Positions 27,888 to 36,426 of a DNA stretch of 64,000 bases are shown piece after piece; positions within the stretch are counted from its first letter, which is position 1, and each line of letters opens with the position of its first letter. The DNA comes from Leeuwenhoekiella blandensis MED217 (GTDB lineage: Bacteria; Bacteroidota; Bacteroidia; Flavobacteriales; Flavobacteriaceae). The notes beneath the pieces are model-generated. The model ran no database searches, had not been told where the DNA came from, and worked only from the letters and a program-made list of their open reading frames with translations. The stretch lies in assembly GCF_000152985.1 (NCBI RefSeq), contig NZ_CH672395.1, positions 3,879,823-3,943,822 of the forward strand. Reading direction: 5' to 3'. Made by a program: the position numbers and the translations under genes.

Positions 27888-29171
27888 TTAAAATAAGTCG
27901 TCGCTGGTTATACTTTGTGTTCTTTTGCTATAATTAATCGAGCGTTTCACGAAGAAATCGCCGTGCTTGGTTCCTATAATTTCATCATCAAACCATTCGG
28001 TTTCCTGAAGTAATGCTTCGTCAATATCAAATAGTTTTTCAAGACCAATGGCTTCAAGCGATTTGTTGAATCTGTTTTTTAGAAACTCATTGATCACTGC
28101 TTTTGGCAAGAAGTCTAGTTCGCCTTTTTCAAAAATCCAGTCCACCACTTTACTCTCTGCTTCAAACGAGTTCAAGCACATTTCTTTGATCAGGTTGTTG
28201 TGCTCCTCATCAAACCACTCCGGATTTTCTTTCTTGATGATGTTGATGATATCAACACCAAAATCTCCGTGAATTTGCTCTTCTTTTGAAGTCGCTTCTA
28301 CCGCATTTGAAATTCCTTTAAGCATATTTTTATGCTTATTGAAGGCCATGATGATCAAGAATTGAGAGAAAAGCGATACGTGCTCGATAAACAAAGCAAA
28401 GAGTAAAATAGACTCTGTGTACTCTCTGTCATCGTCACTTTTAGCGTGCTTTAATGAAGTCTCCAAGTAATGCACACGCTTCATGATTACCGGCTTTTTC
28501 TTAAGCTCCTTAAACTCTTCGTTAAGTCCTAAAATCTCCAACAGATGTGAATACGCATCGTGGTGTCTTACTTCACTTTCTGCAAAGGTTGCCCCTACTG
28601 CAGCGATCTCTGGTTTTGGTAAACGATGGTGCACATCTCCCCAAAAAGTCTTCACTGCAACTTCGATTTGCGAAATGGCAAGCATGGTGTTTTTGATCGC
28701 GCTGCGCTCAACTTCGCTAAGACCGGTTTTAAAATCCTGAATATCACTGGTGAAATTAAATTCGGTGTGAATCCAGTACGAGTGTCTAATCGCGGCAACA
28801 TATTCATTCAACTCCGGATACTCGTATGGCTTAAGGTTGATGCGCTTTTCAAAAATATTTGTTTTACGCTCCAGCGCACGTTTGTTACGATAGATGATAT
28901 AGGCTTTTGCCACATCATGAAACTCACTACTCATCAATTTATCTTCAACCATATCTTGCACTTGCTCAACGGTTGGGATATATTCAGACTCCTGCTCTTT
29001 ATTGTTCAACAAAGATTCATACACCTGCATAGAAATTAACTTTGCATCTTGTTCTGAACCATGACCTAACGCCGCCATTGCATTTGCAATTGCATTCGTA
29101 ATTTTCTCCAGCACAAAAGGCGCCGTGCTGTAATCCCTCTTGATAATTTTTTTGATCTCTTGTGAACTCAT
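27888..29171 (-). CDS. nrdB: Ribonucleotide reductase radical subunit with N-terminal ATP-cone
   Basis: 427 aa, longer than a normal NrdB (about 325-375). Residues about 1-95 are an ATP-cone (IKRDYSTAPFVLEKI, VEQVQDMVEDKLM, AKAYIIYRNKRA); the rest is the ferritin-like radical domain with carboxylate/His ligands (SQIEVAVKTFWGD, ESEVRHHDAYSHLLEIL, EEQIHGDFGVDII). The C-terminal tail would dock to NrdA. Work on L. blandensis showed that an ATP-cone in this position lets dATP switch off the enzyme by making NrdB tetramers, with a di-manganese cofactor; the same is likely here. Confidence 0.95.
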   Translation of the reverse strand: MSSQEIKKIIKRDYSTAPFVLEKITNAIANAMAALGHGSEQDAKLISMQVYESLLNNKEQESEYIPTVEQVQDMVEDKLMSSEFHDVAKAYIIYRNKRALERKTNIFEKRINLKPYEYPELNEYVAAIRHSYWIHTEFNFTSDIQDFKTGLSEVERSAIKNTMLAISQIEVAVKTFWGDVHHRLPKPEIAAVGATFAESEVRHHDAYSHLLEILGLNEEFKELKKKPVIMKRVHYLETSLKHAKSDDDREYTESILLFALFIEHVSLFSQFLIIMAFNKHKNMLKGISNAVEATSKEEQIHGDFGVDIINIIKKENPEWFDEEHNNLIKEMCLNSFEAESKVVDWIFEKGELDFLPKAVINEFLKNRFNKSLEAIGLEKLFDIDEALLQETEWFDDEIIGTKHGDFFVKRSINYSKRTQSITSDDLF

Positions 29172-29659
29172 GATATCTCCTTAAAATGTCTATTGAAATG
29201 CGTAACTCTAAAAATTGAAGTCAAAAATCCTCACGCCGGCACCGACTAAACGTCGACACCCGTCTTAAAAACAGGCAACTAAAAAATTGGATGTGTAACT
29301 TTTAACTTCATGTAAAGTTTATATTTTGTTGCTTACGATTTGAGGTGTAGCAAAAAAGGTTTTCAACGATTTATCAACGATTCTCTTGAAAACTTTTTAA
29401 ATACCTGAAAAACAGCTATTTAATTACCGTAAAACGCAAATGTTAAGATTAAACCAAAGCCTGATTTAAAGCCTTAAAACCTCCTTCTTTTCACCCCAAT
29501 TTTAGCCAGTCAAAAACCGGTTTAGCAAGTGGTTTTTTAAGGGTTAACACGTATTAAGTTCGCTGAAAAATCATTAAAGTTCAAGGTTTTGTTTTTAGGT
29601 TGAAAAAACATTTGATCTAACTTCATCAAATCTCTTTTCAACATTAAAATCGCCGCATA
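29172..29659. other. Long non-coding leader/intergenic region upstream of nrdB
   Basis: About 490 AT-rich bases with no supportable gene on either strand. It must hold the nrdBA promoter, but no exact TAnnTTTG or clear NrdR-type repeat was recognised. The length suggests room for regulation of nrdBA. Confidence 0.4.
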
Positions 29660-29690
29660 AAAAAAGCTTCTCTGTAGGAGAAGCTTTTTC
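29660..29690. terminator. Intrinsic terminator at end of starch operon
   Basis: AAAAAGCTTCTC / GGAGAAGCTTTTT stem with loop TGTA, just past the stop of the GH31 gene. Confidence 0.88.
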
Positions 29691-29710
29691 ATTTATATCT
29701 AATTCAAAAA

Positions 29711-31822
29711 TTAATTCAATCGAATCGTGTCACCAGATTGCCATTCAGAATACGTTACAGCACCGTCTTGAACCAAAGCAATTTTAAATTTACGATTCAT
29801 CGTACGAGAACCTTCCGTTTGCTCAATATGAACCTCTACTTCACCATCAACTGTGTTGGCTTCAAAATTCAGCATGGCATAATCTCCTGATTGATAGCCA
29901 TAACCTTCTCCCGCATCATCATAAAGACTTCCTGAAGCTTTTCCTTCAGCATCCAGATTTACAAAAAGAGTAAGTTCTGAAGTGCTGTAATCTACCGTAC
30001 TTTGGATCACTGGGCCCACAGGTATGATCGCCCCGTCTCTCAATTTCACACTTGCCTGATATTTATCTGTGTTTTCTTCCAGGCTGATCTCTTGCCAGTC
30101 TCCTTGAGGCATTTTTAGATCTTCTGCCCATTGCGGAGTGATCAACAGATCTTCTCCTAAAAGGAAACTCTGCTGCTCTCCTCTCAAAGAAGTGTCTGTA
30201 ATATCTGCAAAAAATGTAGGGCGCATTATAGGCATTCCGGTTTGAGAAGCTTCTTGAAACAAGGTATATAAATACGGCATTAAGCGGTACCTGCGATTGA
30301 TCGCTGTACGGGATACCTGCTCGATTTCTTCACCAAAAGCCCAAGGCTCCTGTGCTTCAGTTTCATTTGATGTATGATTTCTACTGAAGGGATAATACGC
30401 TCCTAAAGCGATCCAATTAGCAAAGACTTCGGGAGACGGACTCTTAGTAAATCCGCCAATATCGGGACCGTTAAAAGGCTGACCGCTCAAACTTAAATTG
30501 ATCGACATAGGGATTGACATTTTTAAATTATCCCAAGTAGCCGAGTTGTCACCCGTCCAGGTAGCTGCATAGCGCTGCCCACCTAAGAAGTTTGCTCTTG
30601 AAAGTACAAAAGGTCTTTTTTCAGGATTCACTGCCATAATTCCTTCGCGGCTCGAGCGTACCATCAGCAACCCATATACATTATGATAACGCAAATGTTT
30701 ATCCATAGGCAAATCACCACCACCTCGGTGTAAGTTGCTGTCTGGCATAGAGCCTCCCGGACCGTCAAAAACCGCCGGCTCGTTCATATCATTCCAAACA
30801 CCGTCAATACCCAAATTCATAAAATCGGTGTACAAAGATGCCCACCATTTTTGTGTACGAGGCTGGGTATAATCTGGAAAAGCAACCTGACCCGGCCAAA
30901 CTTCGCCGTTAAATTCTTTTCCACCGGCGGTCTGTACCCAATGATCTCCGGCTGTTCCTTGCTGATACACGCTGTACAAAGAATCTTGTTTGACACCCGG
31001 ATCGATCATATAAACCGATTTAAAATCTTTATCGTGCAGGTAATCGTTTAAGCCTTTAGGATCAGGAAATCCTTCGGGATCAAAGGTAAAAACTCTGAAG
31101 CCGTCCATATAATCAATATCCATCCAGATCACATCTGCCGGAATTTTACGCGCTCTGAATTCATCTGCCAATTCTTTTACGCTGGTATCAGGATAGTAAG
31201 AATAACGAGATTGCTGATAGCCCAAAGCCCAAAGTGGTGGCATCGCCATCGTTCCTGTGAGCTCACCTAAAGCTTTCATCACCTCTTGAGGCGAATCTTT
31301 CTCGATCAGCAAAACTCTAAAGCTAGGCCCTTCACTTATAAAGGTCACTTTATCGTCGAGAACGATCTGCTGGCGCCAACTGTGATCTGCCAAAATACCA
31401 AATGAGCTTCCGTCTTTGCGAACGCCCAAAACCCAGGGATGCGCTTGATAGAGCTGCTTTCCTTCAAATTTTCCGTATTCATAATTGTCGGTATTCCATA
31501 GGGTAACATCGGTTCCGTTACGACGCAGATCGCCCAATACTTCTCCGGTTCCGTAGAGATCTACGTGTTCTGGAAACGTAAATTGCACGGCATTTTTACC
31601 TTCTATTTGTAGAAACTGCGGCTTCACAGCCCAATTGGCAGGAAGCGGTTTTTCTTGTGATACATCTTGCGTGACTGCCAGAGACGGCAGGGTTTTATAG
31701 GCCTTAAAATCTTTTGGATAAAAGATCGCAACATCAGGTTGAACAAGGCTCGAGGTTTGCGCTACTGCAAGCTGAAAACTCACAAAAAGCAGCGCAAGAA
31801 ATAACATGCTGTTTTTTCTCAT
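29711..31822 (-). CDS. GH31 alpha-glucosidase (starch locus)
   Basis: 703-aa secreted alpha-glucosidase, last gene of the starch operon, which would release glucose from maltooligosaccharides. Signal peptide ends at SFQLAVAQ. GH31 features: WMDIDYMDG, catalytic nucleophile Asp in DGVWNDMNEPAVF, general acid Asp in TWTGDNSATW, RNHTSNE. C-terminal beta domains from about residue 560. Fills the role of SusB (GH97) in Bacteroides, but is a different family. Gap of 8 bases from the SusA-like gene. Confidence 0.92.
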   Translation of the reverse strand: MRKNSMLFLALLFVSFQLAVAQTSSLVQPDVAIFYPKDFKAYKTLPSLAVTQDVSQEKPLPANWAVKPQFLQIEGKNAVQFTFPEHVDLYGTGEVLGDLRRNGTDVTLWNTDNYEYGKFEGKQLYQAHPWVLGVRKDGSSFGILADHSWRQQIVLDDKVTFISEGPSFRVLLIEKDSPQEVMKALGELTGTMAMPPLWALGYQQSRYSYYPDTSVKELADEFRARKIPADVIWMDIDYMDGFRVFTFDPEGFPDPKGLNDYLHDKDFKSVYMIDPGVKQDSLYSVYQQGTAGDHWVQTAGGKEFNGEVWPGQVAFPDYTQPRTQKWWASLYTDFMNLGIDGVWNDMNEPAVFDGPGGSMPDSNLHRGGGDLPMDKHLRYHNVYGLLMVRSSREGIMAVNPEKRPFVLSRANFLGGQRYAATWTGDNSATWDNLKMSIPMSINLSLSGQPFNGPDIGGFTKSPSPEVFANWIALGAYYPFSRNHTSNETEAQEPWAFGEEIEQVSRTAINRRYRLMPYLYTLFQEASQTGMPIMRPTFFADITDTSLRGEQQSFLLGEDLLITPQWAEDLKMPQGDWQEISLEENTDKYQASVKLRDGAIIPVGPVIQSTVDYSTSELTLFVNLDAEGKASGSLYDDAGEGYGYQSGDYAMLNFEANTVDGEVEVHIEQTEGSRTMNRKFKIALVQDGAVTYSEWQSGDTIRLN

Positions 31823-31830
31823 TGTATATT

Positions 31831-33672
31831 CTAATTTAGTTGAATGATCAAGGGTGTTTTTGCTGAAACTTCGAGCGTTTCCTCCAGTTTGATTTTACGG
31901 TCAGAAAGAATCTCGAGTCCGTTACTGGCTTCCGGCAAAACTTCTCGGAAACGTGTTAAGTCTAAACTTTGATCGGTTGTACTGTTATTGAGCACGACCA
32001 TAATTTTTTCATCTCCAAGAATCCTGAAATACACATACACATCATTTTCAGGAATGAATTGCGTCAAGGTTCCTTGGTGAACGGCTTTGGCGGTTTTACG
32101 CCAATTGAATAGTTTTTTAGTAAAGCTGAAAAAAGCCTCTTGCTGCTCGGTTCTGGAAGCTGCTTCAAAAGCATTCTGCGCATCGCCTTCCCAGCCTCCC
32201 GGGAAATCTCTTCGAATGTCCCCATCGCCTTTTCCTTTATCGCCACGCATACCTATTTCAGAACCATAATACAACTGCGGAATGCCGCGCGTGGTTGCGA
32301 TCAAAGCAAGTCCCAACTTATAATTGTCGAGGTTTTGGTCATAGATCTCATTAAATCTCCCCGTGTCGTGATTCTCTAAAAAGACTAAAAGATTGTTGAT
32401 ATCCGGATATAAAAAGTCGTTTACAAAGTTGTTATAGGCTTTCATCATTCCGGTATCCCAACCCGCACCTTCAGAAAACATTGAGGTGAGGCCGTCGTGC
32501 AGCGTGAAATCCATCACCGAGGGTAAGTGGGTATTGTAATTTTGAATGGCACCAATTTTACTATCCTTTTGCCAATAGGCGATTTGCGCCTGATCGTGTA
32601 ACCAGACTTCGCCAACGATATTGAAATTGGGATACTCATCCATAATGGCTTTGGTCCATTTTGAAATTCCTTCTTTATCATTATAGCTGTACGTATCTAC
32701 CCGAAATCCGTCAAGATTGGCATACTCGATCCACCAGATCGCGTTTTGAATCAGGTATCGCAACACCAATGGATTTTTCTGATTGAGGTCTGGCATTGTT
32801 TTTACAAACCAGCCCTCTACGCAATAATGCTGATCACGCTCTGCCGCGTGCATATCGTATTGCGTTTCCATGCGGTAGTTAGACTGCGCATAACCGGGAA
32901 ACTGATTGATCCAATCATAGGTAGGCAAATCTTTGATCATCCAGTGTTCTGCACCCCAATGATTGGTCACATAATCCATCACCAACTTCATCTCGCGTTT
33001 ATGGAGTTGGTCTGCTAGATTTCTATAATCTGCATTTGTTCCGTAACGTGGATCTATTTTATACACATCACTTTGCGCATAGGTATGATACGAATATCCC
33101 GGATCGTTATCTTCAAGCAAAGGCGTGCTCCAAATAGTAGTCACTCCTAAATCTTCCAGATAATCCAAATGCGCTACAATTCCTTGTAGATCACCGCCGT
33201 GTCTACCACCGCTTGCTTCACGATTATACGTATCGGTTAATCCCTCAACAGAATCATTTTCCGGGTTTCCGTTAGCAAAACGATCGGGCATTAACAAATA
33301 CATCGCGTCGCTGCTGTCAAAACCTTGACGCTGTGCTGAACCGGTTTCGCGCATTTTCAATTCATAAGGTCGCGTAAACGCCTTTTTTCCTTTTTTACTG
33401 AAGTCAAACTGAAATGTTCCCGCTTCTAGTCCTTCGGTTTCGATGGTAACAAAAAGGTAATTGGGATTTTCGGTTTTTGTGATCCCTGTGATGAGCACCT
33501 CAGCTTCGGTTGAAACTTCGTAGGCTGCGATATTCTCTCCGTAAAAAAGAATTTGCACTTCAGAAGTTTCCATATCGGCCCACCAATACGGGGGCTCTAC
33601 CCGATCTATTTGCGCACACAAAGGAGCACTCAAAAGGAATAAAAAGAGGATTGAATTAAAAAAAGGTTTCAT
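31831..33672 (-). CDS. SusA-like GH13 neopullulanase/cyclomaltodextrinase
   Basis: 613 aa. Signal peptide (ends PLCAQ), N-terminal cyclomaltodextrinase-type beta domain (about 22-115, RVEPPYWWADM), then the GH13 barrel: DYVTNHWG, nucleophile Asp in DGFRVDTYSY, acid Glu in VGEVWLHD, and LENHDTGRF. C-terminal beta domain. Predicted periplasmic enzyme that cuts imported maltooligosaccharides. A terminator-like hairpin precedes the gene, so expression may be lower than that of the upstream genes. Confidence 0.9.
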   Translation of the reverse strand: MKPFFNSILFLFLLSAPLCAQIDRVEPPYWWADMETSEVQILFYGENIAAYEVSTEAEVLITGITKTENPNYLFVTIETEGLEAGTFQFDFSKKGKKAFTRPYELKMRETGSAQRQGFDSSDAMYLLMPDRFANGNPENDSVEGLTDTYNREASGGRHGGDLQGIVAHLDYLEDLGVTTIWSTPLLEDNDPGYSYHTYAQSDVYKIDPRYGTNADYRNLADQLHKREMKLVMDYVTNHWGAEHWMIKDLPTYDWINQFPGYAQSNYRMETQYDMHAAERDQHYCVEGWFVKTMPDLNQKNPLVLRYLIQNAIWWIEYANLDGFRVDTYSYNDKEGISKWTKAIMDEYPNFNIVGEVWLHDQAQIAYWQKDSKIGAIQNYNTHLPSVMDFTLHDGLTSMFSEGAGWDTGMMKAYNNFVNDFLYPDINNLLVFLENHDTGRFNEIYDQNLDNYKLGLALIATTRGIPQLYYGSEIGMRGDKGKGDGDIRRDFPGGWEGDAQNAFEAASRTEQQEAFFSFTKKLFNWRKTAKAVHQGTLTQFIPENDVYVYFRILGDEKIMVVLNNSTTDQSLDLTRFREVLPEASNGLEILSDRKIKLEETLEVSAKTPLIIQLN

Positions 33673-33690
33673 AGGAATTGAATTAAAAAA

Positions 33691-33723
33691 CAGCCGAATA
33701 TTTTAGGGGATAATATCCGGCTG
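33691..33723 (-). terminator. Intercistronic hairpin with T run in starch operon
   Basis: On the transcribed strand CAGCCGGATATT pairs with AATATTCGGCTG (one G-U pair), followed directly by six T. It looks like an intrinsic terminator or attenuator between the two GH13 genes of the same operon. Confidence 0.65.
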
Positions 33724-33764
33724 ATAGCTTTCTTCTTATACTCGCATACGCTGTTTTAAAGCGT

Positions 33765-35210
33765 TTACTCTTCCATCACAGACCAGATCGCATAACCGTT
33801 TGCCGGAGCTTCTAGCTGAGCACTTCCATCCTCGGCAGTTGCAGGATAGTAAGTTGAATTTTCTGTGTAATCCATCAATTGACGGCTACTCCATCCTGTA
33901 TTTATGCTACGGCGCTTGGTGCTTGAATTGGTCGAGATGTAAACAATAAGACCGGGGTTGGCCTCGGTTCCATTTCGCTTTGCGATATATTCATCCTCGT
34001 CTGCATAAAGCACTTCTAGGTCTCCAACAGCAAGCGAATTGTGAATGCTTACCAGCTTATCCAGTTGCGCTTTAAAAGCTTCGTTTTGATAATCTGAATA
34101 AAACAAGGTAGGATACCCGGGATGCGTCATAATAAATGCATACGCCTTGAGTTTGTTTTCGCGCTCGATGTAGTTATCGATGTTCCCGTCATTTTCGGTA
34201 TCGTGATTTGCGGTAAAGGTTACCGCCTTTTCAGGGTGCGTTTGCCAAACCTGATCTCTGGTCAAATAGGTCAAATCGCTATAACGATCAAACGCCTGCT
34301 CCATACGGTAGAAGGCTGCAAAGTCAAATGCACCACTTCCTGTAGCTTCAATATGCTCGCGAATAAGATCTGGATCGCCGTCCCATAATTCACTTACAGA
34401 AAAACCACCAACTTCTGCCAGAAAATCTTTGATCACAAAAGACTCGAATCCTAACACATAGTCAAATCTCCAGCCATCAAAGCCCATCACGTTCTTGTAA
34501 TATTTTGCTACAGAATTCTCATCTTTCCACAACCAGTTTTGAACACGTTCTCTGTTATGATCCAGATTGGTCTCTGCATAAAACAAACTCCCCGGATCGT
34601 AATTACTCACACTATTAGGATAAAAATCTTCATAGTTTCTATTGAACATTCCTGAAGCATTACCGTGAGTTTCATCAAAAAGAGTGTAGGTATCATAACC
34701 TCGATAAGGGTTGTATTCTAAGCCACCACCCGAGTTGTGATTCAACACAATATCTGCGATCACTTCAATATTGTTATCGTGTGCGGTAGCGATAAGATTC
34801 TCCAGGTCAGCACGCGTCCCAAAGCGAGTTGCCACAGTACCGTGCTGCTCATAATCCCCAAAATCAAAATAATCTGACACATCATATCCCATCGAGTACC
34901 CACCTGATTGACCTTTGGTCGCCGGCGGTAACCAGATACGATTGACTCCGACTGCACTCCAATCTTCTAATTGCGTAGAAATCGTGTTCCACCATTCAAA
35001 ACGCGGTTCTACATCCCAGTAAAACGCTTGCATCATCACGCGGCTTCCGTTATCATACTCGGATAAATTAAGCGCCTGATAGTTTACCGGATCTGGAGTT
35101 TCCTGACCTTCTTCTGCCTCTACCGCTGCATCATCGTCTGATGAACAGCTTATGCTGATGGCAAGTAACAGCAAAAGCAGAAACGGATATTTAAAAAAAT
35201 ACTGTTTCAT
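33765..35210 (-). CDS. Surface lipoprotein alpha-amylase (GH13, SusG role)
   Basis: 481 aa. Lipoprotein signal (lipobox SISCSSDDDA; acidic residues after the Cys suggest surface export). GH13 core: ADIVLNHNSGGG, nucleophile Asp in GWRFDYVLGF, acid Glu in VSELWDGD, FTANHDTEN. It would cut starch at the cell surface before import by SusCD. Smaller than SusG of Bacteroides and without an obvious inserted carbohydrate-binding domain. Confidence 0.92.
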   Translation of the reverse strand: MKQYFFKYPFLLLLLLAISISCSSDDDAAVEAEEGQETPDPVNYQALNLSEYDNGSRVMMQAFYWDVEPRFEWWNTISTQLEDWSAVGVNRIWLPPATKGQSGGYSMGYDVSDYFDFGDYEQHGTVATRFGTRADLENLIATAHDNNIEVIADIVLNHNSGGGLEYNPYRGYDTYTLFDETHGNASGMFNRNYEDFYPNSVSNYDPGSLFYAETNLDHNRERVQNWLWKDENSVAKYYKNVMGFDGWRFDYVLGFESFVIKDFLAEVGGFSVSELWDGDPDLIREHIEATGSGAFDFAAFYRMEQAFDRYSDLTYLTRDQVWQTHPEKAVTFTANHDTENDGNIDNYIERENKLKAYAFIMTHPGYPTLFYSDYQNEAFKAQLDKLVSIHNSLAVGDLEVLYADEDEYIAKRNGTEANPGLIVYISTNSSTKRRSINTGWSSRQLMDYTENSTYYPATAEDGSAQLEAPANGYAIWSVMEE

Positions 35211-35231
35211 AGTTATAAGATTTTCAAAACA

Positions 35232-35257
35232 AGCTGATACCTAAAACGGCATCAGCT
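35232..35257 (-). promoter_or_regulatory. Intercistronic RNA hairpin after susE
   Basis: On the transcribed strand AGCTGATGCC pairs with GGTATCAGCT (one G-U pair) around loop GTTTTA, followed by TTGTTTTG. Likely protects the upstream susCDE mRNA 3' end or gives partial termination. Confidence 0.55.
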
Positions 35258-35268
35258 CGTATGGGTGA

Positions 35269-36411
35269 TTAATTTTTAGTAATCGAGTACTTGTATTGTC
35301 TTGGATTGCTCAAGTCAAGCGTGATGGTATAATTTCCATCTTCTGGAATACCGATGTTCTGACCACCAAACTCCATTGTTCCGTCTGCATCGTTATCACC
35401 TATGTTTAAGTCCCAAGCATCATTTGCTCTGAATTTGATACCGTTATCAGGAGCTTCTTGCTCGGTAAGATCTAAGGTAAGTGACCAGATTTTTGTAGCA
35501 GGATCGTAAACCATATCGGTATCGCTATCCCATCCTGTTGGCGTTGCGTTACCAATGATTCCCCAGCTGGTTTTAGTCATCGCATAGGTTAATGCTTCGG
35601 TATCTACATTGATTAAGTAATAGCCGCCGGTTCCGTCAGGAGTTCCTGCATTAACTTCACCTTCTTGCTCAATAGTTCCTGAAAAGTCACCGTTATTTTC
35701 ACCGGTATCTCCGTAATCCCCGTCAAAACTTTCGTTAGTAGGTAAGAATTTAAGTTCAGGAGTATCTGAGTTTACAAAAACAAAACCTTCATAATCTGTG
35801 TTTCCTTCAGCAGAAGCGGCAAGCGGAACTGCATCAGCAGGAGTCCAGTCTGCACCATAACCTCCGGCAGACAAGAAATTACCCACCACAAAGATTTGAG
35901 GCAGTTGAATCTCCTCTTCTTCTTCGGCCTCAGGAAGCGTTACTGAAATCGCTAATGCATCAGAAAATTGTTCTACCACATTTCCTGCATCAGCACCTAC
36001 ATAAGCACGCACTCTAAAGTAGATCAACCCGGTGTTAGGTTCAGGAGTAAGCGGATCGTTATCCAAACCGGCTTCACGCGCTAAACTCAACATATTACCT
36101 ACCGTTACCGGAAGATTGGTTTGTGTTCCCACACCAATAACAGAAAAAGTCTCAAAGCTCTCAGTTGTAGCGCCCTGAATCTCATAATTCACCGGAGTTT
36201 GTACACCAAAGTCTACTTCATTCCACACAAAACGTTCTGCTAAATTGTCTGAACTAGAAGCCATCAAATTATAAGTTTCTAGTGTTGAGTTTGTAAAAAC
36301 TACCCCCTCAGGATCTGGCTTTGCAGTAAATGTAAAACCGTCATCATCTGTACAAGCTGTAAAGTTTAAAGCTGCGATAAGCGCAATAAAAACAAGTGTT
36401 AAATTTTTCAT
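35269..36411 (-). CDS. susE: SusE-type starch-binding outer-membrane lipoprotein
   Basis: 380 aa. Lipoprotein signal (lipobox NFTACTDDDG). N-terminal SusE domain (about 20-165: FTNSTLETYNLM, FVWNEVDFG..PVNYEIQ), then two SusF/SusE-like starch-binding modules with IGNATPTGWDSDTDM and the closing strand LSNPRQYKYSITKN. It helps hold starch at the cell surface. 15-base gap from susD. Confidence 0.9.
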   Translation of the reverse strand: MKNLTLVFIALIAALNFTACTDDDGFTFTAKPDPEGVVFTNSTLETYNLMASSSDNLAERFVWNEVDFGVQTPVNYEIQGATTESFETFSVIGVGTQTNLPVTVGNMLSLAREAGLDNDPLTPEPNTGLIYFRVRAYVGADAGNVVEQFSDALAISVTLPEAEEEEEIQLPQIFVVGNFLSAGGYGADWTPADAVPLAASAEGNTDYEGFVFVNSDTPELKFLPTNESFDGDYGDTGENNGDFSGTIEQEGEVNAGTPDGTGGYYLINVDTEALTYAMTKTSWGIIGNATPTGWDSDTDMVYDPATKIWSLTLDLTEQEAPDNGIKFRANDAWDLNIGDNDADGTMEFGGQNIGIPEDGNYTITLDLSNPRQYKYSITKN

Positions 36412-36426
36412 CGTTTCTTTTATGTA

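Noticed and set aside
29172-29659. NrdR boxes or a cobalamin riboswitch upstream of nrdB
   Set aside because: No pair of NrdR-type repeats and no B12-box consensus could be recognised by eye.
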